This document shows positions 47,137-59,440 of a DNA stretch of 64,000 nucleotides, one piece after another. The stretch's first letter is position 1, and every line of letters starts with the position of its first letter. Location of the stretch: assembly GCA_019614645.1 (NCBI GenBank), contig JABWDB010000008.1, positions 8,556,001 to 8,620,000 of the forward strand, given 5' to 3'. Under the pieces are notes generated by a model. It was given only the letters and a program-made list of their open reading frames with translations, was not told the origin of the DNA and ran no database searches. The stretch comes from Stratiolaelaps scimitus (lineage: Eukaryota > Arthropoda > Arachnida > Mesostigmata > Laelapidae). A program made the translations under genes and the position numbers.

Positions 47137-50100
47137 GTCTACTCGAGTCGGTTGTCGTAGCGACGAGCAAGGTCGGAGAGTGGCACTGGCAGGAGCACCA
47201 GCTACGACTGGCTCCACTGCCAGCTCTGGAACTCCTGGTCGGTTGCCAGCCGGCAGCAGAATCACGAGTGGGAGTCGAGTGGCAAAGAAGTCGCCGGGAT
47301 TGTCTGGCTGAGAGGGGATCGCCTATAGTGGTGCAGGAGGGCCTACCGGAGGGCCCTAGGTATCTGACTGCGGCGAGTTCGGCATCCCGAGAGTCACGGC
47401 TTCGTTGGCCCGCTGCTTCCGGCTGATGAATCGACGAGACCTCCCTCCCTGAGCTCGAAGCCGCAGCGTCGTGGCGCCCACAACACCGCAGCAGCAGCAC
47501 AGGAGCCCCGACGACGGTGACGACGACCGTTGAACCGGCAGCTGGCTTCCCAAAGCCTACCGATCGCATATGCAGGACTGGCGGAGTTGCAGGGGACAGT
47601 TAGCGGGAGTGGCACACAGGAGTGGTGGGGTTGCGGCTGGGCTTTGGCCGGCGACGAAGTAACGGTGGAGGCAGCTGCTGCAGGTAGTGACCTAATACGT
47701 AGTGGGAGTTCACGGCTAGTGCACGTACGCTATCCGCGGCCTTCGCTGGGCTCGAACGAAGTGGCCTCATGTGCCTGTCATTATCACGCTAGGGGGAAGC
47801 CGTATCCAATTCCCACTACCCCTTTGCTCGAATCCCGTCCGCCGTCCAATCGGTCCAAAGCGGGAATGCGTACCGCCACTGGGTTGTAGCCGGCCAGCGG
47901 ACGGCGGCTCATAGGTATTCTGACCGGTGAGCCACCCAATCCCGGTGCTAAAAAGGATATCCTGCCGGTGTCGTCGAACGACACTCATTGCCATGAATCG
48001 GCAATGGACTGACACACACCGCGTGTATCCGGAGGTGACATGTTTCTAAGCGTGGCCAGAACGCCGACAGCGCTCTCGAATACACAAAAGCTTGAAGCAA
48101 ATCATTGGCAGGAGTCAGAACATTAACACCGTGTCATGGATTATCTCCACGGCGGCGTGTCGAGAAATCTGAGCTACCAAAATGAATATAGGCTGCCCGA
48201 GCTCTCCGTGTGATGCATACACGAGTGTGCCTATCCTCGACGGAACATACAGACGAGAACATGGCGAAATCACAATCATGGGCGCCGACGGTCGAAGCCG
48301 AGCCGACGTCCGCCGCCGCCGTGCATCTTCGTCACATAGGACATCGAAGAAAGTGGATACGTACTGCTCTGTCGAAGAGGAACTAAGAGAGAGATGGGAG
48401 AGGATGAGGTGGCGATGTCCGAGCCACTCAAAAGAAGAAGTCGCTGCTGTCTCCCGACGGTCCCCTCCCTCCCGATGTTCAGCAGAAGGCGAAGACTCGG
48501 CATTCACGTCGAGCAGACACATAGACAGCAGGTTAGGAGACATTGTTTATTTCAGGAGTCGTTTCCTTGTGCTTGCAGAAGAAGAAAAATTGCTCGACAC
48601 AGGGGTAACAGGAGCTCCTATCTACGATCACTAGCTGCCGTTGTCTCTTGCGTGAAACTCGATTCGGGACTTAGTGGGGACCAGGCTAGTGTAATGGGCG
48701 TTTCGCAACGGGCTCGCTTATTTTGAATGGTGATGAATCGTCGACTGCCTGCCATATAAGCTATTTATCTCTGACTTCAGCCAAGATCTCCACTCGGCCC
48801 GAGAACATACTTTCTCACAGATGTAAATATCAGCTGACGTTTCTATTGTGGGTGCGCGTGAGTGTGGGTGTGAGTGGGCATAGTGTGTGGACGGTTGTAA
48901 TCATCGTGCTCCGTTGCCCATCATATTTCTTAAGCACCGAGACAACAAACCCCATCATGTTATTATGCCATTATTAAACAGAGAGTATCTCCAGCCATTA
49001 CGCGACGAACAAGGTTCCAACTGGGTCGGCGTTAGGTATGACGACTTAACGTAATAATGCACTACCTTGATATAATAGATTCGACACACGAGCACGATAA
49101 AGGACGTTCCTACCAGACACAGAGTTATTCGCTGGCGATTTTTCGATGGCCGCCTTTGGTGATGACATAAGTAAATGTGTCCGTTCTTGCGCCTGCGCCT
49201 GGTCGTTCGACTGTTTTGCTCACAGCTGGCAAAAAAGAAAGTGAACACAGTGTGTGGTAACCTTAGCTCTCCTCCGTCATTCCACTCTGGTGTCGGCAGC
49301 GTCCGTGGCCATCTTCATATTGTGTAGGAAAACATTAGCAGGACACCTTTCGTGTGCCACGACCACTCTTACGAACGCGGGGTGGGAGCATGGGCCGAGT
49401 TCGCCCGGAAAGGATGTTATTGCTAAGTCCAAGTTGGGCAGAGGATATTGGGTCAGTCTTTACCCGGCGTCGCCATCGAGTTAACCGGGACGAGCACAGC
49501 GTAGACCCTGGCCACGGGACGGGTCCCACTTCGGATGGGCAGGGCCAAAGCCTTACTTCCATAAAACCAAGTGTCTATAGCCACCAACCGACCGCCCACC
49601 AGAGCAAAGTCTGTGTCCAGACAGGGGCAAGCGAGCGGGACCAACCCCGTTCAGTTTATCATCCGACACAGCTAGTGCTGCTGCTGCTGCTGCTACCTTC
49701 GCCGCCGCCGCCGCCTCCGCTGCTATAATACATACAACGACCGCTGCAACGGCTACTATTACTACTAGCACAGCAGTGCAAGTGCCACTAAGAAGCCAAA
49801 AGACGGATTTTTGTCGCTGACACTTCCCTTCTTCTACTCGAGTCGTTCCTTGTAGGTGGGAAAGATCGCGGCATACACCCGTACCCTCTGTCCTCCATTT
49901 TCATGCCCACGAAAGGCTGACAGCCATCTAAATATATGAGACACGCACACACATACATGTAGCTTTCATAAGAAGATGTTGAAAAAAGCCTCTCTCTCTC
50001 TCTCCCTGTTTCTCATTCACTCTCTCTCTACCTCTCCGTCCCACACTGATGGTAACTATGGCTGTACCGAATTAAGCTATTCGGGGCAAGGGAAAATACA

Positions 50101-50300
50101 GTGGGCCGATCTGCGATCGACCGCGTTCAACGAGTGAATAAAAAAACACAGGCAGGTATGAGAGCTTGGCTGGAAAAAAATGCCTCCTTTCTGGTTATGG
50201 CTGGCAAGCAATCGGATCTGAACTGGAGAGGTTTGCATTATATGTAAAACGGACGGAGACATTTACGAACATCTATTGAACGTTAAGCTACAGCGGGAAC
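42630..50300. other. Non-coding stretch, nothing recognised
   Basis: A (CT)n block lies at 47094-47138, a short (CTG)n near 49675-49693, a C-run near 44.77 kb and a small TA tract at 42974-42988. A GC-rich part at 46.8-47.8 kb opens overlapping frames on both strands without domains. A near-perfect TGGCATCAGA duplication lies near 46.23 kb. Confidence 0.5.
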
Positions 50301-50310
50301 AATAAAGAGA

Positions 50311-50488
50311 GAGCTCCCGCGTGGGGCGGTGCACTCGTGTGCCCCTGTATTACTACTGGAAAAAGGACACGTGGGTAGGCGGGTTCGATTCCCACCAGTG
50401 CACATTTGCATCCAAGGGATTCCCGTTGTCTCAAACCAACACAAAAAGCAATTCCGTGGACGTTAAGTGTTGACTGAGGGTCAGCCCC
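50311..50488 (+). mobile_element. tRNA-derived SINE copy, longest in the window
   Basis: A tRNA-like head ends with a strong B box (GGCGGGTTCGATTCCCACC at 50379-50397). A near-complete acceptor-type pairing, GTGCACT at 50330-50336 with AGTGCAC, brackets the head. After a spacer the family body CAATTCCGTGGACGTTAAG and TGTTGACTGAGGGTCAGCCC follow, matching the 11.7-kb fragment and, in part, the 42.5-kb copy. The element is transcribed by RNA polymerase III in principle and depends on a LINE partner for movement. No clear target duplication was found. Confidence 0.65.
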
Positions 50489-50499
50489 AAAAAGACAAA

Positions 50500-53400
50500 G
50501 ATGCGTGCCGTCTATTGCTCACTTACTGCGGGAATGCCCTTTCCTATAATCTATAATAGAAACTCATCCTGAGGCAAGAAACGCACACAACAGTGAACAC
50601 AAATTTGGCCCGCATCGCGCCAGTGGTACAATAGCGCACGTACAGCTTCGTACAACAAGCGTCTATTCCTCGCACGGAGGCATTGTCACGAAATGGCGCT
50701 GCGTGCCACGAGCGCTAGTCAGTCACGCCATAGGGGTTCGACAACACGTAATTTTTGCGTGGGTGAAGGTTGTTCGGAGGTAGGGCGGGGTAGTCGTTGG
50801 GGGCTCCGTGGAGACGACCACGTATCTCAAAACTAGTTCGCTCACGGCACAACTGCCGCCGCTCAATTTCGTTGCATGAAGTCGTTCAATTGTGTTGTAT
50901 CCGTCAGACAATCTCTCTCTCTCTCTCTCTCTCGTTACCATGCAACCACGTACCACATACGATGCCTTGTACTGATGGGAGACAAGCACTGCTATCGCCC
51001 GTCTGCGAGTCGGCGACAGCGGCGAGGTGTTAGAAAATCCAATACGAACACACTTGCGTATTTTCAGTCCAGCACGGCCATTAAGATGAGAAATAATAAT
51101 GGTGATATTGAGAGACAATGTTGTTTGCCAGCTGTCCGCATGGCAAATTTATGAGAATCACATATGAAGTATATTAGATCGATTGTAATTATAATTCCGT
51201 CAATATGAAAGGCCGCGCAAAATTTAGATACGTCGCGTGGTGTCTACTCAAAATCCCTACCTGGCACCGCGATCAATATTTAGAGACCATTATATTGTAC
51301 ACGTGTACACTGGCAGCAAGAAAAATACGTTAGATACAAATACGCTGTACGCCGACGACCGTTGCATGGAATATGGAATACGACAACTCGACCGATTCCT
51401 CGGGGACGAATACAGACGCAGATCTATACTTTGTGTTTAGCGTTCCCTCTGTAAATAGTAAGGGTATATAGAGTCCGTTTGACGTCAGCAGCAATCACTT
51501 TGATGTCGCAACTATTCGAGACGAGACTACACCTATGAATATAACCGATGTGTGCTTCATCAGTCCGCATCGTAAGCGGCATCACAAGGCACATCAATAT
51601 GTGTTAATTAATGCCATTATTGTACTATGGTAGGTAGGCTATCGTTCACACGAGAGTAAGCGAGCATTGATGAAAGTACAACAAAAGCCAGACCACTGTG
51701 GCCGAAATGCAGAGCTGGTCCATATTGCTGCCTTTCTAAAACAAAGTGGTCGACTCTTCAATAAAACACAAAAAAAGTATAGCCCGAAACATTCAGCAAA
51801 CAACATCCACATATCCAAATGGAATCCGTATCATTGGTCCTTCGTATGAACCGATTCTATCCACCGCTTAGGCGGCAATAATGAACGAAGCTGATAATGT
51901 GTACATGGTAGTCGAATGCAACCGAGTCTGGTGGTTGGCCTATAGTCTTAAATGCGACAGATAGATTAATGATGCATAGGTGACTGGTCGTACAATAATC
52001 GTTAATCGCTAGCCAGGTGAGTCAATTATGTCGTTAGCAAGCTTTCGCACAGTTCGCCGCTCACCAGACCAAGCCACAAGATCATCTACCGCAAGGTGAA
52101 CCAGCTTGCCACAGCTCTCTTTCTCTCTCATCCACGTCGACAGCGGTTGTGCTCATGGGATGCTGGAGACACGAACAACACAGACTAACGATACTAACAC
52201 CTCGTGCAATATGCATACACGTGCGAATATCAGCACCTAGTATGTAGGAATGCCAGGCTTGCCAGCACATATACCATTCTTCCCATAGAGTTCACACTCA
52301 ATGCACGATAACTCAGACCGTCTGATACGGATGAGGAGAGAACGCGGGCAGCCATGCAGTCAGTCGAATGGCTGGTTACGATGCATTTGAGAAAAGCTGG
52401 CTCTTGAGCAAGTCGACGAAGCCGATCATCTCCTCGGACTGCTCTGTGCCCCTATGGACGAGAGCATTAGAAGAGCCAATAATAACAATGGCAGAGGTAA
52501 GCGGCAATCCTATCCAAGGTTCGCCTGCAAAGCGAATAGATCCTGCCACGAGAGGTTCGACCTCGTTCTAACCGACCGAGCCATCTGGATGTCTGAAGGG
52601 GACGCCCTCCACCGACGTCAACCATCCATCCGCCTGTTTGTATGAGAGATTGAGGATGTGCGTGTGTGTGTGTGTGCTGTTCGCCTTGATGCCTGTGCAT
52701 TCCGAAAGGGTTCTTAGGCGACTGGCCTCTTTGCCATGGGAGGCGAGGCCAAGACTTCCGTATGGCTGCACTGGATAAGCAGTTGTAGGTAGGTAGACAA
52801 GAAACCAGCGCCGGCAGGTACTGTATACTCGTACAAGCCCCTGTGTGCATGTGTGGTTTAGGAAGGAGAAGGATCGAGAGGGTATGGATAACGTATGCAT
52901 GCGTGCCTATATATATATATATATATATATGGGAACGTTGCCGAGACAAGGTTGTCGAGCCAATCACCATTCTCTCGGGCTCCTGTCGAGCGCACTCATC
53001 GGGCCAGACCCACAAGGAAGTTAGTCGGCGCGTTCCAGTTAAGTGATGATATCTAAAGAATAAAAAAGTTGGTGACACCATGTGCACGGCTGAGAAGAAA
53101 TAGCTCACAACACAACTGCGTCGCCCGCCGGAGACGAGACAATAAGTCGGCACGTCTAATCGAAATGTGTTATACGATTATGGGATAACGGCTGGACTGT
53201 GAATTTCCCCGCCCTGACGGAACATTGGAGACGAAAGCAGGACACGAAGCAAAATCAATCTTTCAGTTCATAGCCCCGCAGTGCGAGAGGAGGGCAAGAG
53301 ATGGGTTTTCTTGGCTAGAATATGTAATAATATCATATAATATGTACACACATACATTAAATCACGTAGACACACATGCCTCTTATTTCCTTCCAATTTT

Positions 53401-53940
53401 TTACTTAGTGAGCCCTTCGAACGAGTATTGAGTCGTGTTTGCTTTGAGTGAGCGGTTGACGATCAGTGCTGATGTCGATCAATTTTCAACCGTTTCTACC
53501 GATACATCTTACAGCTCACCCACACAGCAACGGGCTAGTCCCTGTAGTGATAATCGTTTCACTGCGGCTGTTGTTGCTGCTGCCGCTATAGCTATTGCAT
53601 ATGATACCATTGTTCGTTGTACAAATAAAATCCCTGGATATTTATCTCCCAGTTCGTTTCTGCTACATATAAACCTCTTAATTAAATCAAGTCCCCTCAC
53701 CCCCCCCCCTGTCGGCCCCGTGGCAATTAGCGGGCAGATTACGAGTGGCAAGCCGTTGATCATCGATCAGCAATGCTACTTGTCCACTGCTTACATCAGC
53801 CCCCAGGGTCGCACCGATGCACAGCTCGCCGCACGGTTTAGTCTAACCGCCACAACGTTGTGTATTATTGTACTGCATTGCTGTATGCTGACTACTCTGG
53901 ACAAGTATGGCATTCAAATGAACGAATGATTGTATGAGCG
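50500..53940. other. Non-coding stretch with CT, GT and TA tracts
   Basis: It contains (CT)n at 50912-50933, (GT)n near 52663-52676 and (AT)n at 52909-52930. AT-rich sequence at 51.1-52.0 kb is without frames of note. No gene was recognised. Confidence 0.5.
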
Positions 53941-53950
53941 GACAAATCCG

Positions 53951-54119
53951 ATGGCGAATGACGCCATTCAACAAGTTATGCCACTCATCGCCGGTATCGC
54001 GAAGTTATGTCGCCTGGCCGTCGCCGCTGTCGTCGCGGCCGTGGCTCTCACACAAAGTCTAACGACTGTACAATGCAATGGAGGCGCAATTGTTGACGGG
54101 GCACTGCCTACACGACATG
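53951..54119 (+). other. Possible first coding exon of a secreted or membrane protein
   Basis: From ATG at 53951 (alternative ATG ten codons later) the frame gives a polar start, then a hydrophobic Ala/Val-rich segment (residues about 18-38) ending in TVQC, a reasonable signal-peptidase context. A short polar region (NGGAIVDGALPTRHG) follows, and then a good donor, ATG|GTAGGT, at 54120. Past the donor the frame becomes an Asp/Asn run made by trinucleotide repeats. No second exon could be assigned, so a chance frame remains possible. Confidence 0.27.
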
Positions 54120-54129
54120 GTAGGTACAG

Positions 54130-54777
54130 CAATAACGACGACGACAACAGCAAGAACAGCAGCAACAACAACAATGTTCTGCTTCCGCCGCCTCAACCCC
54201 CCGGCGAGATCGTCTCTTTGTCTCCTCTGTTATTATTGATGTGTGTGTGTGTGTGGAATGACGCCGGCGTCATGCAAAAGGCGACAATAACGACCGATCG
54301 TTGGCCCCGGTCGAGCGTTGTGACATCCCTTCTCTATCGCTGATGCTGCCGTCTGCTCTCCGCTGGGGGGGCGCGCTTAGCTGATGGCTGCAGGACGTCG
54401 CGTTCTGCCCAGCATCCCTTCAACAATGTCCGCCGCACAGCGCACTTTTGTCCTGTTGGCTTCCAATCACGGTCGGGTTACACTCCCCGAGGTAGAGGAA
54501 GAAATAACAGTAGCAGCAGCAGAAGGGGCAGCGACGGCGGACACTCATTTGCGGATGTTGTTGCACTGATAGATTACAATAGATAGCGGATGTTGTTGCT
54601 GCGTCTCGGCGAATACCAACCGACAGAACGAACAGCCGAACACTGATAATGGCAACAACGGTACAGCTGCAGCGAACACTTTGCGGGAGCCGCAGCGAAA
54701 GCTAGCAGGATCTTCGCCTTTGGAGAGTTATGCTATCTGCTTAAGTCGAAATGAGGTAAATCACGCAACGTGTAATA

Positions 54778-54816
<39 letters not shown>

Positions 54817-54997
54817 CAACTCTAATGTGCCGTAATGGATAGAAAAATTCGTCTTGAACAAATCGTCAAGCCCCCATTCGCACTAGGATTCTCAATGAAT
54901 ACACAATTCAATAAGGAATTTCAATTACATTTTAAATGAGTGATTACAAAATAGTATAGCGTAACTTGTGGTTGGGTTAGGCGATCTTTAAAAAACC

Positions 54998-55028
<31 letters not shown>

Positions 55029-57800
55029 GCGTGTTCTCCTTTTAAAAATGTAATACCACAAAATAAGCGCCGCTGCCGTCATCATCATTAGCTGTCGTCT
55101 GCCAGCAACTCAAAAGCCCCAGGCGGAGGCGAGCGCAAGCTAAATTGTATCGATTGGCGCCCGGCTTTCAGCGTCCAACGATCATAAGGAAAGCCGACAT
55201 GAGGTCGGATGGAGCCCACAGATCTCAGGCATAAACACCCAAGGGGATGGAGAATTCGTATTACTCTGTAAGTCCACAGCCGTTGGGTTCGCCGACGACT
55301 GCAGGCTGATAAGCAGAGTCAGTATGCTCTGATAGCATTACGATAGTAAAGCGGGATAGCGGCGGATCTTATCGGCGAATTACCGTCTTTACGTGGACGG
55401 ATCGGGGAGCGGGACATACCTCTCCCTCTTCTAACGAAATCTGAGAATGACGAGATCGATCCAACGCTAACAGGACAGATCAGATTGGACCTATTTCGTT
55501 CCGTGTCGTTCGATATAATGTATCGGGACGCGGTGTGCTCGTGCGCCATCTGCTACCTGTCACCATCGTCCGCTAGGAGAAACCATCAACGTTCAACGAC
55601 GCTATTGTTCAATATTGAAAAATCCTTCACATATCATTGCATGAACGTGTTCGACATAGCAGAACTTCGAATATGGTTAGCTTTGACGAAAAAAAAAAGC
55701 ACGCATTTAAGCTGTCCATTGATGCGTCCCTGCTCAGCACATCGACATTTTGTAAACAAAAAAAATAATATCAGTACCGAAGCCATCGTTTACTGTGGCC
55801 TGTGGGCGCTTTGTGCGATACTCTTCGCAAATGGGTCATTTCCCCCAGCATTGTCCCGAGTTCACTCCGGACAATGCTGGGGGAAATTCCGAGTTTTCTC
55901 TCGATCATTACGATGCGAAACACTGGAATCCTGTAAAAACGTCCAAGTCATGGTGTCGCTTGCGTCGGAAGTCTCTCGTCCCTCGAGGCTAACGATTTAC
56001 TATATATATATATGTATATATCCTTCTATTGCAATACGCTAACTGGACACATTGGCATTTTTGGTTTGGTTGTACCATTATGCTAATAAGAAAGTCAGGC
56101 TTGTTCGCGCAAGTTTTTGTTCAATCTCTGACTCTACCGACAACGATATATATATATATATATTTTCCTGGAAATGATATTTGTCAGAGAATTGCAACGC
56201 ATTCAGTAAAGCAATAATCAAACAATTATCCGCAATAAACATGAAGCTGTTCTATATCGGTGCGGATAGCATTCAAAGCGTAACACATGGCGGACACAAC
56301 ATTCAGTAAAACTGAGAAAGACAGAAACAAAAGAAGGGTACACGATTACTGAGACTAAGGCGATTACGAACGCGGTATGCGAAACAGAACAATGTGGCAT
56401 TACACACAGAAAATCAATGCTGAGCTCGAGGTCAGTGAGCATAGCACATAGAGTTCTGCACACTTTCAAAAGTTACTAGCCTCGGATCGTAACAAAAAGC
56501 GCGATTTACTCAGCACAATCAAGATGTCGGCGACGAGAGCGGTACATGGGGTGGAGTTAATACAGAGGCAAATTTAAAGAACCTGAGTCGTCGATTTGCA
56601 CGATAAGACTCCTAGATATCATCCCTTCAATCGGGTATACGCATAACATCATGGATTCACAAAAGCCGCAACGCGGCTCCCGGATATCGTGATTCGTTCG
56701 TCGCTATCTCGCAGTGATGCCCCGAGGCCTAGTTGCTGTGGAAACAACGCGCACCGTTGCTTCTACGAGATTAGTAAAAATTCGCTTCGTACGCTTGTTT
56801 TCGTTACTCCCTGTATTCGCTCTATCGTCCGTCCCAACTCGTCTTTGGCCTCAATTTCTAGTCGTCTGAATACAACTTCGAGTTTTCGTCGTAAGCTTCT
56901 CATCGGCTTTTCTTTACTCCGCAAAGCGCGACTGGCGTCTCATCGTGTCTTTCATTTCTCCATCGAAACCCTACCGAAGATCTCGTGACACCACAACACG
57001 CGCTCCCTTCCCGAAAGCTGGGTCTGTCGCGGGCGCGATTGTGGCAGCTCATTAAATGCGGATGTCTGATCGACCGACCCCCCTGCCACTCGTCTGACCA
57101 GCGACGTCTGAGGGCAGGTCGTCTGCTCGTCTCCGTCGCCTTTTCTGCGTCATCTCTTAAATCTCATTCCCTTCGGTTGAGTTCCGCGCCCGCCGAGTCC
57201 TACAACTATCCGTCGAGGATGTCCCAGCCTCGAACGCTACCGTAGATCTTCTCCTCCGACAAAAGCCTCATTTTTCGCAGGCTTTTCCGACCACCACAGC
57301 CTATAACTGGGCGCTAGTGGTCAGCGTCGCGTTGACCGCATTCAATGGCCTGCATCGTGCTGATGTCCGCCTGCAGCCGTGTGTCCTCGTCCGTCCCTTC
57401 CTGACTTCAGCGGTCGGTCAGCCGACGCGAAGGCGACTGAGCCTGGTCGGCCTGATCGAAGCGAGCGAGCGGCCTACGAAGAGGGTGGCGACTTGATTGC
57501 ACGGATTAAGCAGGGGCTTCAAGCTAGATCATGCGACGGTCTAGCCTGCAAGCCGGCCTGCAGCCACGCTTATCCTGACTATTGAGACCTCCCGATGTTC
57601 GTCTTTCAGACTGACTGGCCGTTCGACAGAGCGAACTCACCACCAGATCGCACAACCGGCGCCTGGTGACAGCGCCGCTACTGCCACACGGTCTTGAGGC
57701 CACCACTGAGCCATCGCCGCCTATCGTACCATTGCCAAATTAAAGCATGGACGCAAAGTTAGTTAGATAACGTCGTCTCTGGAAAGGCTGTGGCAGCCGC
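54130..57800. other. Non-coding stretch with TA tracts and a strong hairpin
   Basis: TA tracts lie at 54776-54812, 54999-55025 and 56148-56164. The sequence GCGGATGTTGTTGC occurs twice near 54551 and 54587. A perfect 19-bp inverted repeat at 55838-55887 is listed separately. A 185-codon + strand frame at 55485-56042 crosses the hairpin and ends in TA repeats; it has no domain and is not called. Confidence 0.5.
55838..55887. repeat. Perfect 19-bp inverted repeat with 12-nt loop
   Basis: The arms are 55838-55856 (centred on TTTCCCCCAGCATTGTCC) and 55869-55887, and match without mismatch. The loop is CGAGTTCACTCC. As DNA it could extrude a cruciform; as RNA it would be a very stable stem, shorter than a usual pre-miRNA. 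Confidence 0.9.
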
Positions 57801-57805
57801 CGCCG

Positions 57806-58271
57806 CTATTCCTCGGTAGTCTTCATCTTAATCTGTCTCGATGACAATGGATGAGGAGAAAAGGATTCGAGGAGCAATGGCCCCTTGTATGTCCCATCAC
57901 CCCTCTCAAAGAAGAACGCGACAAGAAGGCAGGTGGAATGAGCCTCGGGCTGAACATTAAGGATTTCAAGAAGCACTTCGGCTACGGGCACCACGGACTG
58001 TAGAGTCCGTCTAAGGTACGAATAGTCAACATCACGCTGTAATATATCGATACACCCTTCGCTACACATAATTTTTAATATAACGTACGATGTGAGCGTA
58101 TTTAGCAAAAAATATCTGGGCGAAAAGTTGGCAGGATAGTACAGTTGATGCTGATTACCATTAACACATAAGTTTCGATTCGTACGTGCCCAATGGACAT
58201 CGGATTGGCCCACTTCAGTGAAGTTTGGAATGTCTCTGGTGGTGTCCATGTGATTGAGGAAAATTGCCTCC
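57806..58271 (-). CDS. Unidentified protein-like frame, possible terminal exon of the polyglutamine gene
   Basis: The frame runs from about 58271 to a stop at 57806 (155 codons, first ATG at 58249). Its composition (Ile, Leu, Val, Asp, Asn, Glu, Tyr; few Arg/Ser/Pro) is clearly more protein-like than the other open frames of this region. Just upstream on the minus strand is GCTTTTTTTGAGAG, a plausible polypyrimidine tract and acceptor; entering at GAG GCA is phase 0, as needed by the donor at 60950, implying an intron of about 2.7 kb. I recognise no domain; a hydrophobic patch lies near residues 45-62 from the ATG. The first 90 bp or so recur at 21.4 kb, so it may instead be part of a repeat. 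Its membership in the neighbouring gene is inference. Confidence 0.35.
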
Positions 58272-58708
58272 TCTCAAAAAAAGCATTAATGTATTAAAGT
58301 CATTATATGTAGATAAAATTCAAGCATCCAGCAACAACTCAGTACTTTCGAATTCATGTTGTGAGGAGCTCGCAAATATTCCATTCGATAATACAAGCTA
58401 ACTTGATTCATGGTCATACACATCGTGTGACAATGCTTCCAATACCGGAATATTTAACTCAAGCCAATAGACTGGTTCATAAGCATCAGATTACATAACC
58501 TCAACTCAAACACAACAACGATACTTTCAAGACGACTGTAGCCGTCCATGTGACTTCTTGTCGTGTGCCCGATGATTTTAAGTACTGCGATGCATTTGGG
58601 TATTCACATCAGCGCGGTGTCAATGGTTAAACTATATTCGATATCTGTCTTAGATAGTATGTTTACTTGATCCTCCCTCATGTTCGATACATGACGAAGT
58701 GGGCGGCT

Positions 58709-58814
58709 CATGGAGCTGCTTCGATACACGTAAAACTCTTGATGGTCCCCATCACCTCACATCGCTTAGTGTTGCTCGGCGCTTATGCTCCGCTCTCTGA
58801 ACCAACGAACGTAG
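58709..58814 (+). other. Weak resemblance to a LINE endonuclease segment
   Basis: Within a 190-codon + strand frame (58667-59239), residues 15-49 contain hydrophobic strands and GAYAPLSEP, reminiscent of the S/NxYAP motif of the apurinic-type endonuclease in non-LTR retrotransposons. The catalytic Asp/His motifs expected afterwards are absent and the rest of the frame is Pro/Ser/His-rich. Probably chance or a very old relic. Confidence 0.12.
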
Positions 58815-59334
58815 CAGCCAGAACCAACTTCGTCACCAGCAGCCTTAAGTTGCCTCCTAGACTTCGTAGGGGTTCGAGCTTCCTACAGGCAAGCTGCAGC
58901 TGCACTCCCGCCTGTCAATTGTTCCTACACCAATGTTTCCATCAATATGACATGACGTCACCTCACCTGTCAGTTCCATACTGCGTCCGGGTCCCACTGG
59001 AGTGGCAGGACCCTCTCACCTCGGGATCGCTCATCTTCGTCGACCCGTCTCTCATGCATTTCGGCCCTGCTCAGCTTCGCTATGGTGCCGGTCCGCACCG
59101 CATTGCTATGCCTAGACACCAGGTAGACAGACCTCTATACTTGCCACCCACCCACCCATGTAGCGCTACTCGTACGGACGGATACACCTTCTGGGTGGAG
59201 GCCCAACAGCATCTGCCGCCCCGTCATAACGACCCCTAACGGATAAACACCGCAGCCTCGGCAGGCGGCTCCGCTTGTTCGTTTGACACCTCTCGTGGCT
59301 GTCCTCTCTGCAGCTCTTTGCGAAAACCGAAACG

Positions 59335-59338
<4 letters not shown>

Positions 59339-59374
<36 letters not shown>

Positions 59375-59409
59375 GACGCTGAGGTATTCGTGAGAAGCCG
59401 CAAGCGCCG

Positions 59410-59440
<31 letters not shown>

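Noticed and set aside
47087..47569. A 160-codon minus-strand frame
   Set aside because: It begins in a GC-rich block and ends in (GA)n read as Arg-Glu; no domain and overlapping open frames on both strands.
52467..53153. A 228-codon minus-strand frame
   Set aside because: It crosses TA and CA repeats, has no domain, and its composition (Ser, Arg, His, Pro, Thr) looks random.
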